From contig NZ_QTJR01000002.1 in NCBI RefSeq assembly GCF_003382285.1, positions 310,001 through 374,000 of the forward strand: DNA of 64,000 nt, in the 5' to 3' direction. The notes under the pieces are model-generated. The model had not been told where the DNA came from. It searched no databases and saw only the letters and a list, made by a program, of their open reading frames with translations. This document shows, piece by piece, positions 35,589 through 44,879 of the stretch (within the stretch, counting starts at the first letter, position 1; every line of letters begins with the position of its first letter). This stretch comes from Lysobacter soli. GTDB taxonomy: Bacteria > Pseudomonadota > Gammaproteobacteria > Xanthomonadales > Xanthomonadaceae. Position numbers and translations under genes: made by a program.

Positions 35589-35971
35589 GTTGGCAGGTGG
35601 TTCTTCTGGTCCTGATCGTGAACCTGTGCACGATCGGCAGTCAGCTGATCCTGAAAAAGTCGGTTGGCTCCATCGCTTCGGTGCTGCGCAACGAAGGCGC
35701 GTTGCAGTTCATCTGGAGCGCGGCAACGACGCCGGGCGTGATACTTGCGCTGTCCATTCAGGGCTTGGGCTACGTGGTGTGGCTCTTCGTGCTGACTCAG
35801 GAGCGACTGTCGGTGGCCTTTGCGCTCTCGGGATCGTGCTTCTACCTGATCATGGCGGCCGCCAGCTGGTTCTTCTTCAACGAGCGCCTCAGTCCGCTGC
35901 AGTGGACAGGGCTGTTCCTGATCTCCGCGGGCGTGATGATGGTGACGCAGTCCCGGCCCGGAACGCCCTGA
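35585..35971 (+). CDS. SMR/EamA-like small membrane protein, possible lipid-sugar flippase
   Basis: A 128-residue protein with four predicted membrane helices, the size of the small multidrug resistance family and of ArnE/ArnF, the flippase of undecaprenyl-phosphate-aminoarabinose. NLCTIGSQLILKKSVG and the final PLQWTGLFLISAGVMMV are family-typical. Lying beside a polyprenol-phosphate glycosyltransferase and a GT-C-like membrane protein, it probably flips a lipid-linked sugar. It replaces the GtrA flippase of classical Gtr systems. The ATG overlaps the previous stop (ATGA). Confidence 0.75.
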   Translation: MSWQVVLLVLIVNLCTIGSQLILKKSVGSIASVLRNEGALQFIWSAATTPGVILALSIQGLGYVVWLFVLTQERLSVAFALSGSCFYLIMAAASWFFFNERLSPLQWTGLFLISAGVMMVTQSRPGTP

Positions 35972-36026
35972 AGCGAGCGATGACGTTACGATCCACAGCG
36001 CCGCTACCTGACGCCCGGTAACTCCC

Positions 36027-37100
36027 ATGACCATAGAAACATCCAAAGCGGAAGGCGAACGTTGCGACGCGCGGCGCGTGGCCGTCGTGATCCCCTGCTA
36101 CAAAGCGTCGCGACACATCCTGGGCGTCGTCGAGTCATTGCCGCCGTTCGTTGACTGGATCATCGTCGTCGACGACGCGTGTCCGGACCGTTCGGGAGCG
36201 ATCCTGCAAGCTCAATGCACCGACCCTCGCCTTGAGGTTCACTTCAACGAGACGAATCTCGGCGTAGGCGGTGCCGTCATGCGCGGATACCAGGCGGCCG
36301 TGGCCGCAGGCGCCGAGTACATCGTCAAGGTCGATGCGGACGGGCAGATGGACCCGGCGATGATGCGGGCCCTGCTTTCGCCGCTGCTGTCGGGGGAAGC
36401 GGATTATGCCAAGGGCAACCGTTTCTACGACTTGTCGCAGCTCATGCGAATGCCGCTGGTGCGAATCGTCGGGAACGCGGCGTTGTCGTTCCTCGCCAAG
36501 CTTTCGACGGGCTACTGGGACATCTTCGACCCGACCAACGGCTACACGGCAATCCATGCCGATACCGCAGCACGCCTGCCTTTCCAGAAGATAAGCAAGC
36601 GCTATTTCTTCGAAACGGACATGTTGTTTCGCTTGAATACCTTGCGCGCCGTGGTCGCCGACGTACCGATGGACGCGCGGTACGGCGACGAGGTCAGCAA
36701 CCTGAAGATCGGACGCATCCTCGGCGAGTTCCTGTTCAAGCACGTTCGCAATATCTTCAAGCGGGTTTTCTACAACTACTTCCTTCGCGATTTCACCATC
36801 GCCTCCATCGAGCTGATCGCGGGCGCAATGTTGATGGCAGTAGGCACCGCGCTAGGCCTCAGCGCGTGGGTGAGCTCCATCCAGTCGGGCGTTCCGAACA
36901 ATCCTGGCACGGTGATGCTCGCAGCGCTGCCGGTACTGCTGGGCCTGCAGTTGGTGCTCGCGTTCCTCAGCTACGACATCAACGCCGTGCCGCGGCGCCC
37001 CCTGCAGAAGTTCGATCGGGACGCCCGCGCGGGAGTCGCGAGGAAGCCTGTTGATCTTGACGCTGCAAGACCGATCGAAGGCAAGACACGCCATGGCTGA
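36027..37100 (+). CDS. GtrB/DPM-type polyprenol-phosphate glycosyltransferase
   Basis: A 357-residue GT2 enzyme. The N-terminal catalytic domain has VAVVIPCYKASRHILGV, IIVVDDACPDRS and VKVDADGQMDP, the DAD/DxD signature of dolichyl-phosphate mannose synthase relatives. NRFYDLSQLMRMP and DIFDPTNGYTAI fit the same group. Two C-terminal membrane helices (about 255-315) anchor it. It would load a sugar on undecaprenyl phosphate for the small flippase encoded 55 bp upstream. The C-terminal tail is long and polar. It overlaps the following methyltransferase gene by 8 bp. Confidence 0.86.
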   Translation: MTIETSKAEGERCDARRVAVVIPCYKASRHILGVVESLPPFVDWIIVVDDACPDRSGAILQAQCTDPRLEVHFNETNLGVGGAVMRGYQAAVAAGAEYIVKVDADGQMDPAMMRALLSPLLSGEADYAKGNRFYDLSQLMRMPLVRIVGNAALSFLAKLSTGYWDIFDPTNGYTAIHADTAARLPFQKISKRYFFETDMLFRLNTLRAVVADVPMDARYGDEVSNLKIGRILGEFLFKHVRNIFKRVFYNYFLRDFTIASIELIAGAMLMAVGTALGLSAWVSSIQSGVPNNPGTVMLAALPVLLGLQLVLAFLSYDINAVPRRPLQKFDRDARAGVARKPVDLDAARPIEGKTRHG

Positions 37101-37686
37101 TTTCGATGAAGGCTATACCGCGTACCAGACCGAGCGCAGCGCGATTCGTCGGTTCGTGCGCCGTTGGTACCTGCGCAGCGCTGCCGCACAGCTGCGCGGG
37201 CCTACGCTCGATTTCGGCTGTGGCGTCGGCGAGCTGCTATCGCGGCTGCCAGCCGGTTCCAAGGGGGTCGAGTACAACCGCGCGTCGGTCGAACACTGCC
37301 GTGCGCGCGGCCTCGACGTCGCCTGGTACGACGGAAGCGCCGATGGTTGGTCACTGGGGACGCTACCCGCCGAGTGGCGCTTCGATTCGATGGTGATCAG
37401 CCATGTGCTGGAACACCTCGACGAACCCATGGACGTCTTGCATCGCCTGCTCGCGGCGGCTGCGGAGCGAGGCGTGAATCGCGTACTGGTGATCGTCCCG
37501 GGACAGGCGGGATTCCGCATCGATGCCACGCATCGGACGTTCGTGCAGTGGGAGATGTTGCGCGATGCACTTGCCGGCGTAGGCGGGTGGTCGATTGCGC
37601 GCAGGCGCTACTTTCCGGGCGACGTGCGCGTGGTAGGCGAGGTATTCCCGCACCACGAACTGCAGGTGCTGATCGAAAGGCGCTAG
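37093..37686 (+). CDS. SAM-dependent methyltransferase
   Basis: A 197-residue class I methyltransferase: TLDFGCGVGELLSRL is motif I, VEYNRASVEHC motif II, and MVISHVLEHLDEP the region around motif IV. It lacks an obvious substrate-specific domain, and a sugar or lipid headgroup is possible. The ATG at 37093 overlaps the previous gene. It is the last intact plus-strand gene of the LPS locus; beyond it lies a broken gene on the other strand. Confidence 0.82.
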   Translation: MADFDEGYTAYQTERSAIRRFVRRWYLRSAAAQLRGPTLDFGCGVGELLSRLPAGSKGVEYNRASVEHCRARGLDVAWYDGSADGWSLGTLPAEWRFDSMVISHVLEHLDEPMDVLHRLLAAAAERGVNRVLVIVPGQAGFRIDATHRTFVQWEMLRDALAGVGGWSIARRRYFPGDVRVVGEVFPHHELQVLIERR

Positions 37687-38088
37687 CCGCTCAGCCCTGT
37701 TTCGGGGCGCGCCGGAACGTAAGCCGTTTGCCATGACCAGGTCGAAGACGCCGAGGTGTTCGGCGATCGACACGGCGTACTTGCCATTGGTGGCCGTGCA
37801 GAGCACGCGCGGACTCATGGGGGTCGCATTGAGAAGCGCGACTATGCGCTCGTCGTAGGGGAGCGTCGCCGCTTCCAGGTCGACACGACTGGCAATCTCG
37901 TGTTTCAGCGCGGCTTTGCCGCGCATCAGCCACGGTGGAAGCAGAAACAGGTAGAACGGGTTCCTCGCCAGAGGCGCGAGCACCGACTCGTAAATGATGC
38001 CGGACTAGGGCAATGTGCCGTCAAGGTCGACGCACAACGCGACGTCTTCATCGTGGCGGTTGTGTCTCTGATCCATCAGAGTGTCCAT
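37687..38088 (-). pseudogene. remnant of a HAD-domain (UbiA-fused type) gene
   Basis: Reading the minus strand from the ATG at 38088 gives a haloacid-dehalogenase start with [14 protein letters not shown] stop (38005-38007) then interrupts the frame, and the same frame continues with [40 protein letters not shown] and FDLVMANG, the second HAD motif and what follows. After about 110 residues homology-like sequence ends near 37710, where the methyltransferase gene begins on the other strand. In related bacteria such HAD domains are fused to UbiA-type prenyltransferases; no membrane part survives here. The gene is therefore both nonsense-mutated and truncated. Confidence 0.72.
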
Positions 38089-38138
38089 TGTCGTTTTGCG
38101 GCGCCGCCTCGTGGCGGCGCCGGGCACGTTATGCGCCG

Positions 38139-39080
38139 TCAGCCGATTGCCTTCTCGAGTTCCGGCAGCAACTGGAACAGATCCCCCACCAGCCCGATGT
38201 CCGCGATCTCGAAGATCGGCGCGTCGCCGTCCTTGTTGATCGCCACGATCGTGCCGGCGTCCTTGATGCCGGTCAGATGCTGGATCGCGCCGGAGATGCC
38301 GACGGCGACGTAGAGCTCGGGGGCGATGATCTTGCCGGTCTGGCCGACCTGCAGTTCGTTGGGCACGTAACCCGCGTCGACCGCGGCGCGCGAGGCGCCC
38401 ACGGCCGCGCCGAGCTTGTCGGCCAGCGCGTAGATCACCTTGAAGTTCTCCGCCGAACCGACGCCGCGGCCGCCGGAGACGACGCGCTTGGCACTCTGCA
38501 GGTCCGGGCGATCCGACTTGCCGGCCGCGAGGCCCACGAAGCGCGTGTGCGAGGGCACGGCGGCGTCGACGGAGACGGCTTCGACCGCCGCGCTGCCACC
38601 CTTGGCGGCCTCGGGCCACGACGCCGTACGCACGGTGGCGACGACGGTCTGGCCGGCCGGCGCCTCGACGGTGATGATTGCGTTGCCGGCGTAGATCGGG
38701 CGCTTGAAGGTGTGGCTGCCTTCCACCGCCATCACGTCCGACACCTGCGACACGCCCAGCAGCGCGGCGACGCACGGCATCAGGTCCTTGCCGAAGGTGG
38801 TGCTCGGGCCGAAGACGTGGCTGTAACCGGTGGCGAGCTTCGCCACCTGCGGCGTCAGGACCTGCGCGATCGCGTTGGCGTTCGCGGCGTTCGCAACGGT
38901 CAGGACCTTGCCGACGCCGGCGATCTGCGCCGCCTCGGCTGCGATGGCGGCCGGATCGGCAGCCAGCACGACGATGTCGATGGAGTCGGGCTGCAGCGCC
39001 TGCGCGGCGGAAACGCACTTGGCGGTGGAGGCGTTGAGCTTGCCGTCCAGGTGTTCTGCGATGATGAGTACCTTGCTCAT
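38139..39080 (-). CDS. etfA: electron transfer flavoprotein subunit alpha
   Basis: A 313-residue FAD-carrying subunit of the soluble ETF dimer that collects electrons from acyl-CoA dehydrogenases. The C-terminal FAD domain has [17 protein letters not shown] and [24 protein letters not shown], the family signature. The N terminus [15 protein letters not shown] is standard. It is translationally coupled to etfB: the etfB TAA and this ATG share one base. In Xanthomonas it marks the border of the LPS locus opposite metB. The partner dehydrogenase ETF-QO is encoded at 46972. Confidence 0.96.
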   Translation of the reverse strand: MSKVLIIAEHLDGKLNASTAKCVSAAQALQPDSIDIVVLAADPAAIAAEAAQIAGVGKVLTVANAANANAIAQVLTPQVAKLATGYSHVFGPSTTFGKDLMPCVAALLGVSQVSDVMAVEGSHTFKRPIYAGNAIITVEAPAGQTVVATVRTASWPEAAKGGSAAVEAVSVDAAVPSHTRFVGLAAGKSDRPDLQSAKRVVSGGRGVGSAENFKVIYALADKLGAAVGASRAAVDAGYVPNELQVGQTGKIIAPELYVAVGISGAIQHLTGIKDAGTIVAINKDGDAPIFEIADIGLVGDLFQLLPELEKAIG

Positions 39081-39826
39081 TACAGCAGCCCCTTCTGCTT
39101 GAGTGCGGCGACCAGTTCGGCCGCGTCCTTCACCATCACGCCCTTGCTGCGCTTGCCCGGCGCGGCGTAGCGCGTGGTCTTCAGGCCTTCGCCGGCGTCC
39201 ACGCCGAGATCGGCGAACTGCACGGTTTCCAGCGGCTTGCTCTTGGCCTTCATGATGTCCGGCAGCTTGATGAAGCGCGGCTCGTTCAGGCGCAGGTCGG
39301 TGGTGACCACCGCCGGCAGGTCGACCTCGAGCGTCTCCAGGCCTGCGTCCACCTCGCGCGTCACCGTGGCCTTGCCATCGGCGACCTCGAGCTTCGAGGC
39401 GAACGTGGCCTGCGGGCGACCCCACAGCGTGGCGAGCATCTGGCCCGTCTGGTTGGCGTCGTCGTCGATGGCCTGCTTGCCCAGGATCACCAGGTCCGGC
39501 TGCTCCTTCTCGATCAACTTGAGCAGCGTGCGGGCGGCGGTCAGCGGCTGGATCGGCTGGTCGGACACGACGTGGATCGCGCGGTTGGCGCCCATGGCCA
39601 GGCCGTTGCGCAGGTGGGCCTGGGCGTCGGCCGGAGCGATCGTGGCGACCACGACCTCGGTCGCGATGCCCTTGTCGCGCAGGCGCAGGGCCTCTTCCAG
39701 GGCGATTTCGTCGAACGGGTTGGCCGACAGCTTGACGCCGTCGGTGACCACGCCGGAGCCGTCCGGCTTGACCTGGATGCGGACGTTGTAGTCCACCACG
39801 CGCTTGTAGCCGACGAGGATCTTCAT
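39080..39826 (-). CDS. etfB: electron transfer flavoprotein subunit beta
   Basis: A 248-residue subunit binding AMP in the ETF dimer. MKILVGYKRVVDYNVRI, NPFDEIALEEALRLRDKG and the ETF-beta signature (about 155-185, LEVDLPAVVTTDLRLNEPR) are diagnostic. It is first in the etfBA operon, with a TAGAAT -10 about 50 bp upstream in a sequence shared with the galE and metB promoters. Confidence 0.96.
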   Translation of the reverse strand: MKILVGYKRVVDYNVRIQVKPDGSGVVTDGVKLSANPFDEIALEEALRLRDKGIATEVVVATIAPADAQAHLRNGLAMGANRAIHVVSDQPIQPLTAARTLLKLIEKEQPDLVILGKQAIDDDANQTGQMLATLWGRPQATFASKLEVADGKATVTREVDAGLETLEVDLPAVVTTDLRLNEPRFIKLPDIMKAKSKPLETVQFADLGVDAGEGLKTTRYAAPGKRSKGVMVKDAAELVAALKQKGLL

Positions 39827-39877
39827 CGTGCGGGGATTCCTATGGTTGCGCGGCCGGAAGCAGGCCGAGAACCGCCG

Positions 39878-39883
39878 ATTCTA
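39878..39883 (-). promoter_or_regulatory. -10 of the etfBA promoter
   Basis: On the minus strand GCTAGAATCGGCGG contains a TAGAAT hexamer 51 bp before etfB. The 14-bp core is identical to that before metB. A weak TGCGTA -35 lies 17 bp upstream. The remainder of the 227-bp gap to xanB shows nothing else. Confidence 0.5.
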
Positions 39884-40053
39884 GCCGAGGAGGCGCTCCC
39901 TACGCAGGCGGATGGTCTCGAACCGCGGGCCCTCGCGGACGCTGCGGGGGCCGCAATCCGTTCATCTGGAGAACCGGCCGGTCGCGCGATTCGGCTGGGA
40001 CACCCCGATCCGTTACCCTTCAGCGCGCTCGTTCCCCCAAAGGCGGAGTCCAA

Positions 40054-41466
40054 ATGCTTCATCCGGTCATTCTCAGCGGCGGCAGCGGCACGCGCCTGTG
40101 GCCCCTGTCGCGGCAGAACCAGCCCAAGCAGTTCCTGGCGCTGGTGGGCGACCACTCGCTGTACCAGGAGACCGTGCTGCGGGCGAGCAAGCTGCCAGGG
40201 GCGCAGCCGCCGATCACCGTCTGTGCCGACGACCACCGCTTCATGGTCGGCGAGCAACTGCAGGCCGTGGGCATCGCCAGCGGCGGCATCCTGCTCGAGC
40301 CGGCGGCGCGCAGCACCGCCCCGGCCATCGCGATCGCCGCGCTGCATGCGCTCGCACGCGACGCCGACGCCACGCTGCTGGTCATGCCGGCCGACCACCT
40401 GATCGAGGACGAGGCCGCCTTCCGCGCCGCGGTCGAGGCCGCAACGGGGCTGGCCCACGATGGCTGGCTGGTCACCTTCGGCATCCGGCCCGATTACGCC
40501 GAAACCGGCTACGGCTACATCCTGCGCGGCGATGCGCTGGGCGAGGGCGGCTTCCGTGTCGAGCGCTTCGTCGAGAAGCCCGACAAGGCCACCGCCGAGC
40601 GCTACGTCGCCGAAGGCACCTACGCGTGGAACTCGGGCATGTTCCTGTTCGGCGCGCAGCGTTATCTCGACGAGCTGGCGCGTCACGCGCCGGCCATCCT
40701 CGATGCCGCGCGTGCGGCGATGGCGGCGGCGAAGGCCGACCTCGATTTCACCCGCGTCGATCGCGACGCCTTCGCCGCGAGCCCCAGCGATTCGATCGAC
40801 TACGCCGTGATGGAAAAGACCGACCGCGCGGCCGTGGTGCCGGTGAGTTGCGGCTGGAGCGACATCGGTTCGTGGTCGTCGCTGTGGTCGGTCGCGCAGC
40901 GGGACGGCGAGGGCAATCGCTACGAAGGCGACGTGATCGCGGTCGACACGCGCGACAGCCTCGTGCGCGCATCGGAACGCCGCATGATCGCGACGATCGG
41001 CGTGGAGGATCTGGTCATCGTCGACACGCCCGACGCCACGCTGGTCGCGCGCAAGGACCGCGTGCAGGACGTGAAGGCGGTCGTGGACAAGCTGAAGTCG
41101 GCGGGTCGTCAGGAGCACCTGTTCCACCGCAAGGTCTACCGCCCATGGGGCAGTTACGACTCCATCGGCGTGGGCGAACGTTTCCAGGTCAAGCGCATCG
41201 TCGTGAAGCCCGGCGCGGCGCTGAGCCTGCAGAAGCACCACAAGCGTGCGGAGCACTGGATCGTCGTCTCGGGCGTCGCGGAGGTCACCTGCGACGACCG
41301 CGTGTTCGACCTGCACGAGAACGAAAGCACCTACATCCCGCTGGGCAGCGTGCACCGCTTGCGCAATCGTGGCACCGAGCCGGTGGAACTGATCGAAGTG
41401 CAGTCGGGCAGTTACCTGGGCGAAGACGACATCGTCCGGCTCGAGGACGTGTACGGGCGTTCCTGA
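40054..41466 (+). CDS. xanB: mannose-1-phosphate guanylyltransferase/mannose-6-phosphate isomerase
   Basis: A 470-residue type II bifunctional enzyme making GDP-mannose. The N-terminal nucleotidyltransferase has PVILSGGSGTRLWPLSR and the mannose-phosphate motif FVEKP (172-176). The C-terminal cupin carries the isomerase zinc motif in SLQKHHKRAEHW (about 392-403). The family name is ManC/AlgA; the Xanthomonas gene is xanB, beside the LPS locus. The usual partner xanA does not follow. It supplies GDP-mannose-derived sugars to LPS and exopolysaccharide. The ATG has a GCGGAG site. Confidence 0.94.
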   Translation: MLHPVILSGGSGTRLWPLSRQNQPKQFLALVGDHSLYQETVLRASKLPGAQPPITVCADDHRFMVGEQLQAVGIASGGILLEPAARSTAPAIAIAALHALARDADATLLVMPADHLIEDEAAFRAAVEAATGLAHDGWLVTFGIRPDYAETGYGYILRGDALGEGGFRVERFVEKPDKATAERYVAEGTYAWNSGMFLFGAQRYLDELARHAPAILDAARAAMAAAKADLDFTRVDRDAFAASPSDSIDYAVMEKTDRAAVVPVSCGWSDIGSWSSLWSVAQRDGEGNRYEGDVIAVDTRDSLVRASERRMIATIGVEDLVIVDTPDATLVARKDRVQDVKAVVDKLKSAGRQEHLFHRKVYRPWGSYDSIGVGERFQVKRIVVKPGAALSLQKHHKRAEHWIVVSGVAEVTCDDRVFDLHENESTYIPLGSVHRLRNRGTEPVELIEVQSGSYLGEDDIVRLEDVYGRS

Positions 41467-41473
41467 GCGCCCG

Positions 41474-42436
41474 TTAGCTCAATCGCTCGTTGATGATTTC
41501 GTCAAGGATCCGCTTGCACAGGGCGAGGCGGTCGACGGTGCGATCGTCCTTCCCGGGGCTGTAGCTGAAATAGAACTCGCTGGCATGGGTTCCGAAGTGG
41601 CCGACTTCACGCATCTGGATCAGACCGAGTGCGTTCAGATCGGACATCGCCAGACGGAAGCTGCTGGGCGTGAATACCCAGCCGTGCATGTCGACGTATT
41701 CCTCGTGCGTCAGGTAGCCGGAGAGCATCGATCCGGCCTGCTCCAGCGAGTGCGAGAAAGCGACGGGCCCGCCGTCATCGGGATTCCATGCGATCCGCCC
41801 CTGCAGGTTGGAAACGGTGGCCACGTAGTCGACCAGCTGCCCCGGCGAATGCCGCCGACGGTGCTCCAAGTGTGCCTGCACCATCGCACCGGTGGTGCTG
41901 GGAAAGCGAAGGTAGTCGAAGCAGTAGCGGCGGTCCGGTACCACCAGCGACAGGACGCCATTGGGCTTGAGCAACTGCAGGCATTGCTGGAGGAAGCCGA
42001 CGACATCCGGCGCGTGCTCGATCACATGCGAGGCGATGATCCAGTCGTAGCGTCCCGTCTGGCCGATGAGTTCGGGCAGCGATTGCCCGGTCCACACGTA
42101 GTCCACCGGTTCGATCCTCGACAGGTCGATGCCGTGCTCGCGGTATTTGTCGATGAGACCCTGCTGGTCGAGATGGTCGACCGTCTCCACATCGTAGCCG
42201 TCGCGCTTGGCCATGATCGGGTTGTGGCTGGGGCCGATTTCGAGGCCCTTCCCGGATTTATCCAGCGCGGCCGTGATGCGCTCGAAGCGCGTCGTGGACT
42301 CGGCCGGCGATGCCGGAGTGGCGTCCCCCGCTTCGGGGCTGACGTCGACCCGCGGCGGACTGGCTTCCGCCGGTGCGGGATCGGCGGCAGCTGGATTGGC
42401 ATTCGTATTCCGGCGAAAGAGGCGCAGAAGCGTCAT
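41474..42436 (-). CDS. SAM-dependent methyltransferase
   Basis: A 320-residue methyltransferase. Residues about 1-45 are a low-complexity A/P-rich tail. KGLEIGPSHNPIMAKRDGY is the binding loop of a Methyltransf-type family often found with glycosyltransferases, and YDWIIASHVIEHAPDVVGFL matches motif IV. YCFDYLRFPSTT and HHxH-poor tail regions suggest a sugar or lipid-linked substrate, by context. The ATG overlaps the stop of the ATP-grasp gene (ATGA), so the two form an operon. It is convergent with xanB, 7 bp apart. Confidence 0.8.
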   Translation of the reverse strand: MTLLRLFRRNTNANPAAADPAPAEASPPRVDVSPEAGDATPASPAESTTRFERITAALDKSGKGLEIGPSHNPIMAKRDGYDVETVDHLDQQGLIDKYREHGIDLSRIEPVDYVWTGQSLPELIGQTGRYDWIIASHVIEHAPDVVGFLQQCLQLLKPNGVLSLVVPDRRYCFDYLRFPSTTGAMVQAHLEHRRRHSPGQLVDYVATVSNLQGRIAWNPDDGGPVAFSHSLEQAGSMLSGYLTHEEYVDMHGWVFTPSSFRLAMSDLNALGLIQMREVGHFGTHASEFYFSYSPGKDDRTVDRLALCKRILDEIINERLS

Positions 42437-43335
42437 CGGAATTCCTCCATGAGGGTTGCCGCGAACCGGTCGGCGCTGCCCGGCGCGTGTGCGAAGAACA
42501 GCGACGGCTCGCACAGCTCCAGTTCGAGCAGGCACGGCCCGCCAGCGTCGTCGCGGATGAGATCCACGCGTGCGTACAGTGGCGGCTCGTCGAGCTGCAA
42601 CGCCTCGCGCGCGGCCGCCATCACGCGATCGGCGAGCGCGAGTTCGTCCTGCGACGGCAGACGCGGTGCGATGGATTCGGCGGCGAAGAGCTGGTTCGTC
42701 GGCCCTTCGTCCGGTCGCAGCAGCGGGCCCTTGCGGATCGCGTGGCTGAACTCCCCGGCGAAGAACATCAACGCGGTTTCGCCGTGTTCGTCCACCGACG
42801 AAAGATACGGCTGCAGCATCGCACTGCGATCGGCATCGAGCAGGCGCGCGAGGTGGTTCGCGGCCGCGAATTCCTGTGAACGCGCGTAACGCTGCGCGTC
42901 CTTCGATCCCGCGCCCACGCTCGGCTTCACCACGAACTCCGCCGCGTGCGGATGCGCGGCGAGAAACGCCTGCAGCGTCGGCAGCGGCTCCATGTCGGGT
43001 TCGACGAACGCCGTCGGCACGATTGGCACGCCGCGCGCTGCGAGCTCGGCGAGGTAGTGCTTGTCGGTGTTCCATCGCACGACGGGCAACGGGTTGATCA
43101 GGCGCGTCTGCGCCGACACGCGCGCGCTCCAGTCCAGGAACTCGCGCAGGCGCGGCACGTAGTCCCATGGCGAACGCAGGATCGCCGCGTCGAAACGGCT
43201 CCAGCCCACCGTCGGGTCGTCCCATGCACGCACCTGCACGGCCATTCCGGCGCGCGCGCAGGCGTCCAGCAGGGGCGTCAGGTCGTCGTCGACACCAGCG
43301 GCGGCGATGGCGGTCACAAGGGCTATCCGGGTCAT
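42433..43335 (-). CDS. ATP-grasp domain protein (RimK/glutathione-synthetase-like)
   Basis: A 300-residue protein of the ATP-grasp superfamily. [16 protein letters not shown] and [20 protein letters not shown] form the pre-ATP-grasp part; [18 protein letters not shown] is the nucleotide-binding loop; [28 protein letters not shown] carries the magnesium-binding E-x-E type motif (seen at about residues 255-285). It should join a carboxylate to an amine or thiol, but the substrate is unknown. It is the first gene of a two-gene operon with a methyltransferase. The ATG has a TAGACT -10 exactly 6 bases upstream and no ribosome site. Confidence 0.8.
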   Translation of the reverse strand: MTRIALVTAIAAAGVDDDLTPLLDACARAGMAVQVRAWDDPTVGWSRFDAAILRSPWDYVPRLREFLDWSARVSAQTRLINPLPVVRWNTDKHYLAELAARGVPIVPTAFVEPDMEPLPTLQAFLAAHPHAAEFVVKPSVGAGSKDAQRYARSQEFAAANHLARLLDADRSAMLQPYLSSVDEHGETALMFFAGEFSHAIRKGPLLRPDEGPTNQLFAAESIAPRLPSQDELALADRVMAAAREALQLDEPPLYARVDLIRDDAGGPCLLELELCEPSLFFAHAPGSADRFAATLMEEFR

Positions 43336-43341
43336 GGCCGG

Positions 43342-43347
43342 AGTCTA
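43342..43347 (-). promoter_or_regulatory. -10 of a likely leaderless promoter (ATP-grasp gene)
   Basis: Minus strand TAGACT, CCGGCC, ATG: the -10 to start-codon spacing is 6 bases, as for glcF and cbs. Confidence 0.45.
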
Positions 43348-43491
43348 GACGCTGCCGCCCTGGCGCCGCGATGTCCCAGCCGGACGGACGTCGCCGTTTC
43401 GCGCCTCCGACCTGTCCGAACGTACGGTGGGGGACGTGCCCGCGGCCACGGTAAACTCCGGGGCATTGCGCAGAACCGAACGGAGTCCGAC

Positions 43492-44211
<720 letters not shown>

Positions 44212-44236
44212 TCATACGACTACAGGACACATACTC

Positions 44237-44866
44237 ATGGCTTGGACCCGCGACCAGATGGCGCAGCGCGCCGCGCAGGAACTCACCGACGGCGCCTACG
44301 TCAACCTCGGCATCGGCTTGCCCACGCTGGTGGCCAATTTCATTCCCGATGGCGTGGACGTGTGGCTGCAGAGCGAGAACGGCCTGCTCGGCATCGGCCC
44401 GTTCCCGACGGAGGCCGAAGTGGACGCCGACCTCATCAACGCCGGCAAGCAAACCGTCACCGCGCGCCCCGGGGCGAGCTATTTCGGCAGCCACGATTCG
44501 TTCGCGATGATCCGCGGCGGCCACATCGACCTCGCGATCCTGGGCGCGATGCAGGTCACCGAGAAGGGCGACCTCGCCAACTGGATGGTGCCCGGCAAGA
44601 TGGTCAAGGGCATGGGCGGCGCGATGGACCTCGTCGCCGGCGTGAAGCGCGTGGTCGTGCTGATGGAGCACACCGCGAAGAACGGCGAGCACAAGATCCT
44701 GCCCGAATGCACGCTGCCGCTGACGGGCGTGGGCGTGGTGAACCGCATCATCACCGACCTCGCGGTGCTCGATGTCGCCGCCGACGGCCTGAAGCTGGTC
44801 GAACTCGCGCCGGACGTCACCGAGGATGAGCTGCGCGAGAAGACCGGCGTGGCGTTCTCGCGCTGA
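44237..44866 (+). CDS. lpsJ: 3-oxoacid CoA-transferase subunit B
   Basis: A 209-residue beta subunit (ScoB family). [14 protein letters not shown] and [13 protein letters not shown] carry the catalytic glutamate (in SENG) that forms the CoA thioester. [23 protein letters not shown] and [13 protein letters not shown] are conserved. It forms a heterodimer with the upstream subunit. The ATG at 44237 is preceded by ACAGGACA. Convergent with the WbsX-RgpF gene 13 bp away. Confidence 0.93.
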   Translation: MAWTRDQMAQRAAQELTDGAYVNLGIGLPTLVANFIPDGVDVWLQSENGLLGIGPFPTEAEVDADLINAGKQTVTARPGASYFGSHDSFAMIRGGHIDLAILGAMQVTEKGDLANWMVPGKMVKGMGGAMDLVAGVKRVVVLMEHTAKNGEHKILPECTLPLTGVGVVNRIITDLAVLDVAADGLKLVELAPDVTEDELREKTGVAFSR

Positions 44867-44879
44867 CGGACGTGACCGG

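Noticed and set aside
36027-37686. Prophage Gtr cassette
   Set aside because: No integrase, att site or phage genes nearby; the Gtr-like genes are embedded in the LPS operon.
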